From: J005 sp964613235
GTDB lineage: Bacteria > Pseudomonadota > Zetaproteobacteria > Mariprofundales > Mariprofundaceae
Reading direction: 5' to 3'
NCBI GenBank assembly: GCA_964613235.1
Contig: CAZTGM010000025.1
Location: 1-25,497, forward strand
Length of the DNA stretch: 25,497 nucleotides
How positions within the stretch are numbered: position 1 is the stretch's first letter; every line of letters starts with the position of its first letter. Below are positions 15,155 through 23,387 of the stretch, piece by piece. The notes under the pieces were generated by a model. The model ran no database searches and was not told the DNA's origin. It saw only the letters and a program-made list of their open reading frames with translations. The translations under genes and the position numbers were made by a program.

Positions 15155-16168
15155 ATGTCTGATAAATCCAAGGCGCTGGAGACAGCGTTAAGCCAGATTG
15201 AACGGCAGTTCGGCAAGGGAACGGTGATGCGCCTGGGCGACCAGAGCAAGGTGGCCGTGGATGTGATTCCCAGCGGCAGTCTGGCGCTGGATGCCGCACT
15301 GGGTGTCGGAGGCTATCCGCGCGGACGCGTCATCGAGATTTATGGACCGGCATCGTCCGGTAAAACGACGCTGGCCCTGCATGCCGTGGCGGAGGCGCAA
15401 CGACAGGGTGGTACGGCAGCATTCGTGGATGCGGAACATGCGCTGGATCCGGTCTACGCGGAAAAGCTGGGTGTCAATGTCGAGGATCTGCTGGTGTCGC
15501 AGCCGGACTCGGGTGAGCAGGCGCTGGAAATCGTGGACATGCTGACCCGTTCCGGCGCACTGGATATCATCGTTGTGGATTCGGTGGCAGCGCTGACGCC
15601 ACGCGCGGAGCTGGATGGCGATATGGGTGATTCGCATATGGGTCTGCAAGCCAGGCTGATGAGTCAGGCTCTGCGTAAGCTGACCGGTTCCATTTCGCGC
15701 TCGAAAACGATGATTATTTTTATCAACCAGATTCGCATGAAGATCGGTGTTATGTTCGGCAATCCGGAAACAACGACCGGCGGCAATGCGCTCAAGTTTT
15801 ATGCATCAATCCGGCTGGATGTACGCCGTACCGGTGCGATCAAAAAGGGTGATGAAGTGCTGGGTAATGAAACGCGCGTGAAGGTTGTGAAAAACAAGGT
15901 CTCGCCGCCGTTTCGTCAGGCCGAGTTCTCGATCATGTATGGCGAGGGTATTTCGCATGCCGGCGAAGTACTGGATATGGGCGTCAAATACGGTTTCGTC
16001 AACAAGAGCGGTGCATGGTATGCCTATGGCACGGAACGTATCGGCCAGGGACGCGATAATGCGATCAATTTCCTCAGGGAGCATCCGCAGATGCTGGCGG
16101 AAATCGAAACAGCCGTGCGCCAGAAACTGGACCTGATCGACAGCGACGAGGTGGCTGCTGAACAGTAA
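15155..16168 (+). CDS. recA: Recombinase RecA
   Basis: RecA forms filaments on single-stranded DNA, drives strand exchange and acts as co-protease for LexA self-cleavage. The 337-residue product has QFGKGTVMRLGD, Walker A GPASSGKT (64-71), VDAEHALDP, Walker B IIVVDSVAALTPRAEL, and the L2 DNA-binding loop region GNPETTTGGNALKFYAS. The C-terminal tail (LDLIDSDEVAAEQ) is acidic but short. AGGGAG just before ATG 15155 is a good ribosome-binding site that lies within the last codons of thpR. recX follows 22 bases later. The candidate SOS operator of the operon is upstream of thpR, not directly upstream of recA. Confidence 0.98.
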   Translation: MSDKSKALETALSQIERQFGKGTVMRLGDQSKVAVDVIPSGSLALDAALGVGGYPRGRVIEIYGPASSGKTTLALHAVAEAQRQGGTAAFVDAEHALDPVYAEKLGVNVEDLLVSQPDSGEQALEIVDMLTRSGALDIIVVDSVAALTPRAELDGDMGDSHMGLQARLMSQALRKLTGSISRSKTMIIFINQIRMKIGVMFGNPETTTGGNALKFYASIRLDVRRTGAIKKGDEVLGNETRVKVVKNKVSPPFRQAEFSIMYGEGISHAGEVLDMGVKYGFVNKSGAWYAYGTERIGQGRDNAINFLREHPQMLAEIETAVRQKLDLIDSDEVAAEQ

Positions 16169-16190
16169 GGTTGAACGCGATGCCTGGCAG

Positions 16191-16676
16191 GTGGCTGTAC
16201 GCCTGCTCGGTATACGCGAATACTGTGCCGCAGAATTGCGGCACAAGCTGCAGGATAAGGGGTTCGCAGAAGAAGACATCGACTCTGTGCTGAAGCAGCT
16301 GGGTGATGCCGGCTATCTCAGCGAGCACCGCTTTGCCGAATCGTTTTTGCGTGCCCGCATGCGCAAGGGAGAAACGCCTCGTGTGGCGGCATATCGGGCG
16401 CGGCAGCGGGGCGTCGATGATGAGGCCTTAAGCGAAGCGTTGCAGAAGGCGGAAGCCACTTTCGATGCAGAAGAAGCATGCCGCAGCTTGCTGGTCCGAC
16501 GCGATCCGCAGCGATTGCGTTGCCATGATGAGCGCACCTGGCAACGGCATGCACGATTTTTACGGAACAAGGGCTTCAGTGCTGCTACGGTTCTGCGGGT
16601 CATGAACGAACAGCCGGAGACGGGCGAACAGAACAACTGGAATGAGGATATACATGAAGACATCGGAAATTCGTAA
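16191..16676 (+). CDS. recX: Regulatory protein RecX
   Basis: RecX binds RecA filaments and limits recombinase activity. The 161-residue product shows the three-helix repeats of the family: LLGIREYCAAELRHKLQDKGF, then VLKQLGDAGYLSEHRFAESFLRARM, then FLRNKGFSAATVLRVM. GTG 16191 gives a slightly short N-terminus and lacks a clear ribosome-binding site. The frame stays open upstream past the recA stop, and a CTG at 16158 with GAGGTGG nearby would add 11 residues and overlap recA. The true start is therefore uncertain. The 3' end overlaps alaS by 23 bases. The order recA-recX-alaS is common in Proteobacteria. Confidence 0.93.
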   Translation: MAVRLLGIREYCAAELRHKLQDKGFAEEDIDSVLKQLGDAGYLSEHRFAESFLRARMRKGETPRVAAYRARQRGVDDEALSEALQKAEATFDAEEACRSLLVRRDPQRLRCHDERTWQRHARFLRNKGFSAATVLRVMNEQPETGEQNNWNEDIHEDIGNS

Positions 16677-19269
16677 AACGTTTCTCGATTATTTTGCCGA
16701 CAAGGGCCATGCAATCGTGCCTTCAAGCTCACTGGTGCCGCATGGTGATCCGACGCTGATGTTCACCAATGCCGGCATGGTGCAGTTCAAGCATGTGTTC
16801 CTCGGTAATGAAACGCGTCCGTATGTCACGGCTGCCAGCAGCCAGAAATGCGTGCGTGCCGGCGGCAAGCACAACGACCTGGAAAACGTCGGTCATACGG
16901 CACGCCATCACACGTTTTTCGAGATGCTGGGTAATTTCTCCTTCGGTGATTATTTCAAGCATGAAGCCATCGCCTATGCCTGGGGATTTCTGACCAGTGA
17001 ACTGAAGCTCGATCCGGCCCGGCTATTCGTTACCGTTTTCGAGGAGGATGACGAGGCCTATGACATCTGGCGTCATGAAATCGGCATTGCCGAAGATAAA
17101 ATTGCACGCATTGGCGCCAAAGATAATTTCTGGTCCATGGGCGATACCGGCCCCTGTGGTCCGTGCTCGGAAATCTTTTTCGATCATGGGCCTGACGTTT
17201 GGGGCGGTCCTCCGGGCACGCCGGAAGAGGATGGCGATCGTTTCATCGAAATCTGGAATCTGGTGTTCATGCAATACAACCGCGACGAAGATGGCGTGCT
17301 GACACCATTACCCAGGCCCAGTGTCGATACCGGCATGGGACTGGAACGCATCGCGGCCGTTATGCAGGGCGTGCATAACAACTATGATATCGATCTGTTC
17401 AAAAACCTGATTGCCGCAGCATGTACGGTAACCGGCGTGCATTTTGGCGAAACCGAGGAAACGGATGTATCGCTGCGCGTCCTGGCCGATCATCTGCGTT
17501 CAGTATCCTTCCTGCTGGCCGATGGCGTGTTGCCGTCGAATGAAGGGCGTGGCTTCGTGCTGCGCCGCATCCTGCGTCGCGCCTGCCGGCATGGCCGCCT
17601 GCTGGGCATGAAGGAAGCCTTTATCTATCGTCTGGTTGATACACTGGTGCGCGAAATGGGTAATCATTTCAGTGAGCTCAAGGAGAATCAGGGCAATATC
17701 GAACAGGTTATTCGTATCGAGGAAGAGCGTTTTATCAAAACGCTGGATAAAGGATTGAAGCTGGTTGAACAGGCCGTGCGTGAGGCGGGTGAGGGAGGCA
17801 CGATTCCCGGCCATATGCTGTTTACCTTGTACGACACCTACGGTTTTCCCACTGATCTGACGGCGGATATCCTGAAAGGACGCGACATTCGGCTGGATAT
17901 GGAAGGCTTCGAAGCCTGCATGGAAGAACAGCGCGAACGTGCACGCGCGGCCTGGGGTGGCAGTGGCGAGGCGGCGTTACCCAGGGCGGTGTTTGAATTG
18001 CGTGAGCAACACGGACCGACCGAATTCCTCGGTTATACGACGCTGGTGGCCGAAGGCGCGATCAGCGGCCTGATCCGGAATGGCAATGTCGTGGCGAGTC
18101 TGAATGAAGGCGAAGAAGGCTGGCTAATTACAAACCAGACATCATTTTACGGTGAGTCTGGCGGACAGATCGGCGATACCGGCATCATTACAACGACTGA
18201 AGGCGAATTTATCGTCACGGATACGAAGAAAATGCTTTCCGACCTGTTTGTGCATATTGGCAAGGTTCGCCGTGGTTGTATTCACGGCAGGGGCATTGCG
18301 CATTTGTCGGTCGATAGTGAACGCCGCGATGCCATTCGCCGCAACCATACAGCCACGCATCTGATGCATGCCGTCTTGCGCCAGGTATTGGGTGACCATG
18401 TCAAGCAGGCCGGATCATTGGTAACTCCGGAACGTTTGCGTTTTGATTTCAATCACTTCCAGCCAGTTTCTTCAGCAGAACTGCAACAGATCGAGGCGAC
18501 TGTAAATGCCGCGATCATGGCCAATGATGCGGTGGAAACGAAGCTGATGACCCAGGAAGAAGCCGTGGCCAGTGGAGCCATGGCCCTGTTCGGCGAGAAA
18601 TATGGCGATGAAGTGCGCGTTGTCTCAGCAGGGTTTTCGACTGAATTATGCGGTGGTACGCATGTGTCTCGCACGGGCGATATCGGCCCGTTCCGTATCG
18701 TGTCTGAATCCGGCATTGCCGCAGGCGTGCGCCGTATCGAGGCACTGACTGGTCATGCGGCCTATCAGAGCTTTGTTGCCGATGCGGAGGTGCTGAGCAC
18801 AGTAGCGGGGCAGTTGAAAGTTCGCCCCCAGGAAGTGGCTGAGAGCATCGTCACTTTGCAGCAGAAGCTGAAGGACACGGAAAAAGCACTGCAGTCGCTG
18901 AAAGCTAAAGCTGCCACGGGCGTGCTCGATGAACTTGTCGGGCAGGCGAAAGAGGTCAACGGCATCCGACTGCTCACAGCTGAGGTCACGGACATCGCTG
19001 ATCTGCGTGATTTCATGGACAAGGCCAAGAGCAAACTGAAATCTGGCGTCATCGTATTCGGTCAGGTGCGTGGTGAGAAAGTGCAGCTTGTCGCCGGCGT
19101 AACAAAGGATCTAACTGACCGTTTCCATGCCGGCAACCTCGTGCGCGAGGTTGCCCAGCGTTGCGGTGGCAAAGGCGGTGGCAAGCCCGACCTTGCCATG
19201 GCCGGTGGTACCGAACCTGACAAGCTGAAGGATGCGCTGGTGGCTGTGCTGTCCTTGCTGGAAGGGTAA
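16654..19269 (+). CDS. alaS: Alanine-tRNA ligase
   Basis: AlaRS charges tRNA-Ala and clears mischarged Ser and Gly. The 871-residue product contains the class II catalytic domain at the N-terminus (FTNAGMVQFKHVFLG, NVGHTARHHTFFEMLGNFSFG), the editing-site HTATHLMH starting at residue 565, and CGGTHV around 666-671, which completes the zinc-binding editing site. The C-Ala domain follows, ending in GGKGGGKPDLAMAGG. GAGGA at 16644-16648 supports ATG 16654 over the in-frame upstream ATG at 16642. It ends the thpR-recA-recX-alaS operon. No obvious hairpin terminator lies between its stop and the convergent DUF2905 remnant. Confidence 0.97.
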   Translation: MKTSEIRKTFLDYFADKGHAIVPSSSLVPHGDPTLMFTNAGMVQFKHVFLGNETRPYVTAASSQKCVRAGGKHNDLENVGHTARHHTFFEMLGNFSFGDYFKHEAIAYAWGFLTSELKLDPARLFVTVFEEDDEAYDIWRHEIGIAEDKIARIGAKDNFWSMGDTGPCGPCSEIFFDHGPDVWGGPPGTPEEDGDRFIEIWNLVFMQYNRDEDGVLTPLPRPSVDTGMGLERIAAVMQGVHNNYDIDLFKNLIAAACTVTGVHFGETEETDVSLRVLADHLRSVSFLLADGVLPSNEGRGFVLRRILRRACRHGRLLGMKEAFIYRLVDTLVREMGNHFSELKENQGNIEQVIRIEEERFIKTLDKGLKLVEQAVREAGEGGTIPGHMLFTLYDTYGFPTDLTADILKGRDIRLDMEGFEACMEEQRERARAAWGGSGEAALPRAVFELREQHGPTEFLGYTTLVAEGAISGLIRNGNVVASLNEGEEGWLITNQTSFYGESGGQIGDTGIITTTEGEFIVTDTKKMLSDLFVHIGKVRRGCIHGRGIAHLSVDSERRDAIRRNHTATHLMHAVLRQVLGDHVKQAGSLVTPERLRFDFNHFQPVSSAELQQIEATVNAAIMANDAVETKLMTQEEAVASGAMALFGEKYGDEVRVVSAGFSTELCGGTHVSRTGDIGPFRIVSESGIAAGVRRIEALTGHAAYQSFVADAEVLSTVAGQLKVRPQEVAESIVTLQQKLKDTEKALQSLKAKAATGVLDELVGQAKEVNGIRLLTAEVTDIADLRDFMDKAKSKLKSGVIVFGQVRGEKVQLVAGVTKDLTDRFHAGNLVREVAQRCGGKGGGKPDLAMAGGTEPDKLKDALVAVLSLLEG

Positions 19270-19304
19270 TGCCTTTGACCCTGAATGCGCCAACAAATAA
19301 TGCC

Positions 19305-19542
19305 TCATTCGTCAGCGTTACCGAGATACAAGGTCCTGAATATCCCGGTGCGCTTTATCGTCTTACGCGACCAGAAGATAATGGACAGAATCAGGCTGAT
19401 GATGGAGATGTTGATCAGAAAGTGGAGGCAGGACTTTCCGCGCTCAATGACGGTGTCGCCTGGCAGGTGGAATAGCATGGTCAGGCAAGATCCAGAATAG
19501 CAGCACAATACCAATGATAATCAGCATATCACCCATTGCCAT
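19305..19542 (-). pseudogene. DUF2905-family small membrane protein, frameshifted
   Basis: Two overlapping minus-strand frames together make one DUF2905-like protein. The first (ATG 19542, stop at 19446-19444) gives the first helix, MGDMLIIIGIVLLFWI, then derails. The second, stopping at 19305, gives FHLPGDTVIERGKS followed by the second helix FLINISIISLILSIIFW. The family normally reads helix, short linker, LPGDIxIERG, helix in one frame of about 65-75 residues. The two frames differ by one base, and the whole length (238) is one base more than a multiple of three, so a single extra base around 19475-19495 would explain it. The start overlaps the stop of the upstream binding-protein gene (TGATG). 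It could be a real mutation or a sequencing error. I see no slippery motif for programmed shifting. Confidence 0.7.
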
Positions 19543-21206
19543 CACGGCTGTATGGCCGTGACATGATATTTCTGTAACTCCCTGGGCACATACCAGTGCT
19601 CGCTGTTGTAGCCGATGCCGGCAGGCGCTGGCTTGATGCCGTAGATGCGCTTGTGCATGACCGGAAGCGAGTAGGGGGTATAGAGAAACACCATCGGAAC
19701 ATCCTTATAGATTTCGTGTTGCATGCGATCGTACAATCGCTTGCGCTCGGCGCGATCGAAGGTGCGGCGCGCCTGTTCCAGTGCTTCATCAACAACAACA
19801 TTGCGATAGGAGAGGAAATTGAACTGGCGTGCGCCGGTCTGTGAGGAATGCCAGATGGAAAACTGATCCGGGTCAGGTGATAGCGACCAGCCGAGAATTA
19901 CGGCATCGAAGTTTCGCTTGTTGATGAAGTTTTCAATAAATGCCGACCATTCGACGAGCCGCACCTTGATATCGATACCCACACGTTTGAGTCGCTGCTG
20001 CATGATCGTGGCTGCATCAGCGCGCTGCTTGTTGCCGTTATTGGTCAGTATGGTGAAGCGGAAAGGATGCCCATCCTTGTCGAGGATGCCGTCGCCATCG
20101 TGATCCCTCCAGCCAGCCTCGGCGAGTAATTGTTTTGCTTTTTCAGGGTCATACGGGCGTGGTTTCAGGTTCTTGTTGACCCAGAACGTACCCGGTTTAT
20201 AGGGCGTGGCGATGCGTTCGCCCAGGCCCAGCAGCACACCATCGACGATTTCCTGGCGGTCGATGGCATAGGCGATGCCCTCGCGCACACGCGCATCACG
20301 AAACAAGGGGTGTTTCAGATTGAATCCGAGATAGGTATAAACGAAGTCGAGATATTTGTAGCGCGCATAATCACGTTTGAGCACGGATTTTCGCTCAAAC
20401 AGCCGTGTGTATTGCAGCGGAGACAGGCCCATGGAATCCAGACGTCCGGCGGAGAGTTCAAGAAACTGCGTGGCCGTATCGGGGATGATGCGCGTCATAC
20501 GCTCCGTAATCCAGACGGGGCCATCAAAATAATCCGGATTGGCGCGCATGAGCAGCATCTGTTGCGGCTGCCATTCGGCCAGCATGTAGGGGCCAATCGT
20601 GGCTTTCGGCTGACGGGACAGTGATGTGTGCATGATATCTTCATGTTCGAACACATGTTTGGGCAGGATGGCCAGCGAGACCCAGGAGGACAGTGCCGGC
20701 GAAAACGGCTCGGCATAATGGACGATGAAGGTATGCGCATCCGGTGCTTCCACACTGGTCACTTTGGCATAATCGGATTTGTAGGCACTCTGGGTATGCT
20801 CGTCCTTGATCAGCTCCAGCGTGAATACGCAGTCATCAGCCGTAAAGGGTGTGCCATCACTCCAGTGAAGATTCGGACGCAGATGAAAAATGATGGTCAG
20901 GTTGTCTGCAGCCACCTGCCAGGATGCAGCCAGCTGGCCGGTCAGATCGAGATTGGCATCGTACTTCAGCAAGGAAAGGTACAGCTGGCTGGCTACGGCA
21001 TGACTGGAAGCATCGCCGGCGATCATCGGAATCAGATTGCTGGCATCGCCAATGCTGGCCGTTACCAGACGATCACCGCGGGCAGGGGTATCCACAATCG
21101 GTTCGGGCGTTGCTGCAGCGGCCCGTTCTTCAGTCTCGTTGCCACAGCCGGCCAGTGCCAGCATCCATGCCGCAAGGATGCTGGCGAAAATCCTGCGTTT
21201 AGACAT
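19542..21206 (-). CDS. Family-5 extracellular solute-binding lipoprotein (oligopeptide/dipeptide type)
   Basis: This would capture peptides or similar ligands in the periplasm and pass them to an Opp/Dpp-type importer. From ATG 21206 the 554-residue product has a lipoprotein signal, MSKRRIFASILAAWMLALAGC, with the lipid-modified Cys at 21. Typical family-5 segments follow: LRPNLHWSDGTPFTADD, VREGIAYAIDRQEIV, KAKQLLAEAGWRDHDGDG and a C-terminal DVPMVFLYTPYSLPV. A GTG at 21227, overlapping the mltD stop (GTGA), is an alternative start 7 codons upstream. The gene sits between a lytic transglycosylase gene and a DUF2905 remnant with no permease genes. A link to the ATPases at 9912-11860 is possible but unproven. 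Confidence 0.92.
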   Translation of the reverse strand: MSKRRIFASILAAWMLALAGCGNETEERAAAATPEPIVDTPARGDRLVTASIGDASNLIPMIAGDASSHAVASQLYLSLLKYDANLDLTGQLAASWQVAADNLTIIFHLRPNLHWSDGTPFTADDCVFTLELIKDEHTQSAYKSDYAKVTSVEAPDAHTFIVHYAEPFSPALSSWVSLAILPKHVFEHEDIMHTSLSRQPKATIGPYMLAEWQPQQMLLMRANPDYFDGPVWITERMTRIIPDTATQFLELSAGRLDSMGLSPLQYTRLFERKSVLKRDYARYKYLDFVYTYLGFNLKHPLFRDARVREGIAYAIDRQEIVDGVLLGLGERIATPYKPGTFWVNKNLKPRPYDPEKAKQLLAEAGWRDHDGDGILDKDGHPFRFTILTNNGNKQRADAATIMQQRLKRVGIDIKVRLVEWSAFIENFINKRNFDAVILGWSLSPDPDQFSIWHSSQTGARQFNFLSYRNVVVDEALEQARRTFDRAERKRLYDRMQHEIYKDVPMVFLYTPYSLPVMHKRIYGIKPAPAGIGYNSEHWYVPRELQKYHVTAIQP

Positions 21207-21223
21207 GGCTGAGGAAGGCAGGG

Positions 21224-22501
21224 TCACCCTTCGTGCGGATGAGCATGGACCCAGATTTTATCACCGGGATAGATATGGCTGTTCAGAGACATATGGTTGA
21301 TTCTGGCAATGGCGGCTGGTGTTGTACCGAAACGTCGGGCGATTTTCCACAGCGAGTCACCCTTGCGCACGCTGTAACGCAGGCGATTGCCGTTGCTGAG
21401 CAGGGGGTTGATGCTGGCGACAAGTGTGCCGCCGCCGGATGATGGTACTTTCAGGGCCTGGCCGATATGCAGTGTATGGCTGGAAAGATGATTGATGCGT
21501 TTAAGTTCAGTCACGGACACATGATGACGGTGCGCGATTTTCCACAAGGAGTCGCCACGCTTTACCCGTACCCGTGCATAGGTCGGGCCTTTGTATGGTG
21601 GCAGCTTCTTCCAGCTGGCCAGTTCTTGCTCGGGCACGTGAATGGTCACCGGTGTATGGTGATATTCCGCCCGGTTTAGGCCCGGGTTCAGGCGAAACAG
21701 CTCATTGTCAGTCTTACCTAACTGCTTTTGTGCCTGCGCCAGGCTGACCGGCGGATGCAGCGTGACAGGCGCCGTGTGAATCGGATCATCAAAGGTGAAC
21801 TCACCACGGTCGAGCAAAACACTCAGGCCAATAATATTTTGCACATATTCGCGCGTGACCTGCGGAATGGGCATGTTTTGCAGGCCATCGGCATGCTGCC
21901 AGGGATGTTTGGCCAGCGTACGCGCCAGCGCGTTCGGTCCCATATGATAGGCGGCGAATGCCAGCGGCCAGCTGTTAAAACGATCATGCAGCTGTTGCAG
22001 ATAGGTGACTGCCGCGCGTGTGGAAGTTTCGACATGGCGACGGCCGTTGACCGCCGCATCGGCCTGAATACCGAGCCCTTTGGCCGTACGCGGCATCAGC
22101 TGCCACAGCCCCATGGCGCCGGAGTAGGACAGGGCATAAGGGTCATAGGTGGATTCGACCACCGGTACGACCTGCAGCGATGTCGGCGCATGCCGTTGTT
22201 GCAATACATTCAGAATACGATGGCGTACAAAGCAGGAACGTTCGGAGACGACATGCCAGAAGGGGGTGTATTTGAGTTTAGCCTTGGCTGCCGTCCAGTT
22301 TAGATCATCAACATTCAGCCCTTCCAGCACGGGGTCCGTTCGTTGAGGGAACATCGCCGCACCCGACAATAACGGCTGAGGCTGGATATCCGTGGAAAGA
22401 TGTGCCTGACCACCGGCCGGGCCTACAGCACAGGAAGCCAGCAAAAGCAATGCTATGCTCAAGCTGATGCATTGGATATGTCGAACATGAATATACAGCA
22501 T
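21224..22501 (-). CDS. mltD: MltD-type membrane-bound lytic transglycosylase with two LysM domains
   Basis: It cleaves peptidoglycan to 1,6-anhydromuramoyl products at the outer membrane. From ATG 22501 the 425-residue product has a lipobox LLASC (Cys24). The SLT domain has catalytic Glu116 in VVPVVESTYDPYALS, then GAMGLWQLMPRTAKGLG and WPLAFAAYHMGPNA. Two LysM domains, at about 308-353 and 374-420, share GDSLWKIA and bind the glycan strands. ATG 22525 and TTG 22537 are possible earlier starts without better ribosome-binding sites. The signal peptide favours 22501. The stop is adjacent to, or overlaps, the binding-protein start. The gene lies downstream of tRNA-Glu on the same strand, separated by that tRNA's terminator. 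Confidence 0.93.
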   Translation of the reverse strand: MLYIHVRHIQCISLSIALLLLASCAVGPAGGQAHLSTDIQPQPLLSGAAMFPQRTDPVLEGLNVDDLNWTAAKAKLKYTPFWHVVSERSCFVRHRILNVLQQRHAPTSLQVVPVVESTYDPYALSYSGAMGLWQLMPRTAKGLGIQADAAVNGRRHVETSTRAAVTYLQQLHDRFNSWPLAFAAYHMGPNALARTLAKHPWQHADGLQNMPIPQVTREYVQNIIGLSVLLDRGEFTFDDPIHTAPVTLHPPVSLAQAQKQLGKTDNELFRLNPGLNRAEYHHTPVTIHVPEQELASWKKLPPYKGPTYARVRVKRGDSLWKIAHRHHVSVTELKRINHLSSHTLHIGQALKVPSSGGGTLVASINPLLSNGNRLRYSVRKGDSLWKIARRFGTTPAAIARINHMSLNSHIYPGDKIWVHAHPHEG

Positions 22502-22539
22502 GGTCCGTGAGGTTAATGAAAACATGGGTATGTTCAATC

Positions 22540-22568
22540 AAAACCATCACAGAGAATACTCGTGATGG
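22540..22568 (-). terminator. Rho-independent terminator of the tRNA-Glu transcript
   Basis: Read on the minus strand, CCATCAC (22568-22562) and GTGATGG (22550-22544) form a perfect 7-bp stem with an 11-base loop, followed by TTTT (22543-22540). It starts 20 bases past the encoded CCA of the tRNA and ends before the mltD start, so mltD needs its own promoter. Confidence 0.75.
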
Positions 22569-22588
22569 GAAACTTGTTGGCAGAAAGT

Positions 22589-22664
22589 TGGTACTCCCAA
22601 GGGGACTCGAACCCCTGTTTTCGCCGTGAGAGGGCGACGTCCTGGACCGCTAGACGATGGGAGC
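22589..22664 (-). tRNA. tRNA-Glu, anticodon CTC
   Basis: The full cloverleaf can be read: acceptor GCTCCCA with TGGGAGT, a D-arm (GTCTAGCGGTCCAGGAC) typical of tRNA-Glu, anticodon stem TCGCC/GGCGA with loop CTCTCAC (anticodon CTC at 22630-22628, reading GAG), and T-arm AGGGG-TTCGAGT-CCCCT. Discriminator A73 and CCA are encoded. The first pair is G1-U72, a wobble where G1-C72 is usual. Promoter and terminator are both visible on the same strand. Confidence 0.95.
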
Positions 22665-22680
22665 ATGCAATGGACGGCGA

Positions 22681-22709
22681 TTTGTATTGAAAACATGCGT
22701 GCGAGTCAA
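22681..22709 (-). promoter_or_regulatory. Sigma-70 promoter for tRNA-Glu
   Basis: On the minus strand, TTGACT (22709-22704) and TACAAA (22686-22681) are separated by exactly 17 bases. The expected transcript start near 22674 lies about 10 bases before the tRNA 5' end. The discriminator is GC-containing (TCGCC), as is usual for growth-rate-controlled stable RNA promoters. Confidence 0.7.
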
Positions 22710-22756
22710 CCGGAGATTGATCTATCGCGCGAGCAGGGCGCCAGCGGGCCGGCGTG

Positions 22757-22802
22757 TATACTATAAAAAAGATGCTTGCATGGTGTACGATCGTATACCA
22801 TG
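22757..22802 (+). promoter_or_regulatory. lexA promoter -10 and palindromic operator over the start codon
   Basis: TATACT (22757-22762) is a good -10, but no convincing -35 is visible. A 24-bp palindrome, with halves CATGGTGTACGA and TCGTATACCATG (22779-22802), has only one mismatched base pair and ends with the proposed lexA ATG. It contains GTAC-N4-GTAT. From memory, this resembles the GTAC-N4-GTGC site of LexA2-type repressors in Pseudomonas putida. Position near the expected transcript start fits autorepression. Confidence 0.6.
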
Positions 22803-23387
22803 ATTATGCGCATGATTAGTCAGGACGAAGCCTATCTGGCAAAACTACAGGATTATTATACACAGCACCGGCTGATTCCCTCCTATGCGGCCATAGCCGA
22901 ACTGCTGGGGTTGAGCAAACAGGGGGCGGTCAAGTTTGTCGATCGCATGATTACTGCAGGTTTTCTGGGCAAAACAACAGGCGGACGGGTAACGACCGAT
23001 AAGCGTTTTTTTGCACGTCCGCTGGTTGGCGCTGCGCCGGCAGGTCTGGCCAGTCCGGCTTCGGATATGCTCTGGGATGCTATCACCATCGATGATTATC
23101 TTGTCGAACAGCCATCGAAGACGGTGTTGATCGAAGTACAGGGCGATTCCATGATCAATGCAGGCATTCACGATGGCGATTATCTGATCGTCGAGAAAAA
23201 ACATAACCCTGATATCGGCAAGATTGTCGTGGCCATTGTCGATGGCGATTTTACCATCAAATATCTTCGTATGGGTAATCGAGGGCCGTATCTGGAACCG
23301 GCTAATGATGCCTATCCGAATATCTATCCTGAATCATCACTCGACTTTTATGGCGAAGTGGTGGGCCAGTTTCGCAAGTTTGGCTAG
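22800..23387 (+). CDS. lexA: LexA-type self-cleaving repressor (peptidase S24)
   Basis: LexA represses SOS genes and cleaves itself when RecA filaments form. The 195-residue product has an N-terminal winged-helix region (PSYAAIAELLGLSKQGAVKFVDRM). The probable cleavage bond is A81-G82 in VGAAPAGLAS. The Ser-Lys dyad is S117 (VQGDSMINAG) and K154 (DFTIKYL). The short linker and DNA-binding half differ from E. coli LexA and look like the LexA-family group often called LexA2. Whether this is the main or an accessory LexA cannot be decided here. ATG 22800 is the last codon of the operator palindrome. In-frame ATGs at 22806 and 22812 and a TTG at 22776 are alternatives, and none has a clear ribosome-binding site. 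No imuA, imuB or dnaE2 follows. The stop overlaps the convergent SPOR gene. Confidence 0.85.
   Translation: MIMRMISQDEAYLAKLQDYYTQHRLIPSYAAIAELLGLSKQGAVKFVDRMITAGFLGKTTGGRVTTDKRFFARPLVGAAPAGLASPASDMLWDAITIDDYLVEQPSKTVLIEVQGDSMINAGIHDGDYLIVEKKHNPDIGKIVVAIVDGDFTIKYLRMGNRGPYLEPANDAYPNIYPESSLDFYGEVVGQFRKFG

Noticed and set aside
19475..19495. Programmed ribosomal frameshift in the DUF2905 gene
   Set aside because: No slippery heptamer, internal Shine-Dalgarno signal or hairpin is visible at the join. The family is not known for recoding, so mutation or sequencing error is simpler.
20628..21212. 194-codon plus-strand frame opposite the solute-binding protein gene
   Set aside because: The minus strand encodes a convincing lipoprotein of known family. 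This frame has no ribosome-binding site and no recognisable domains.
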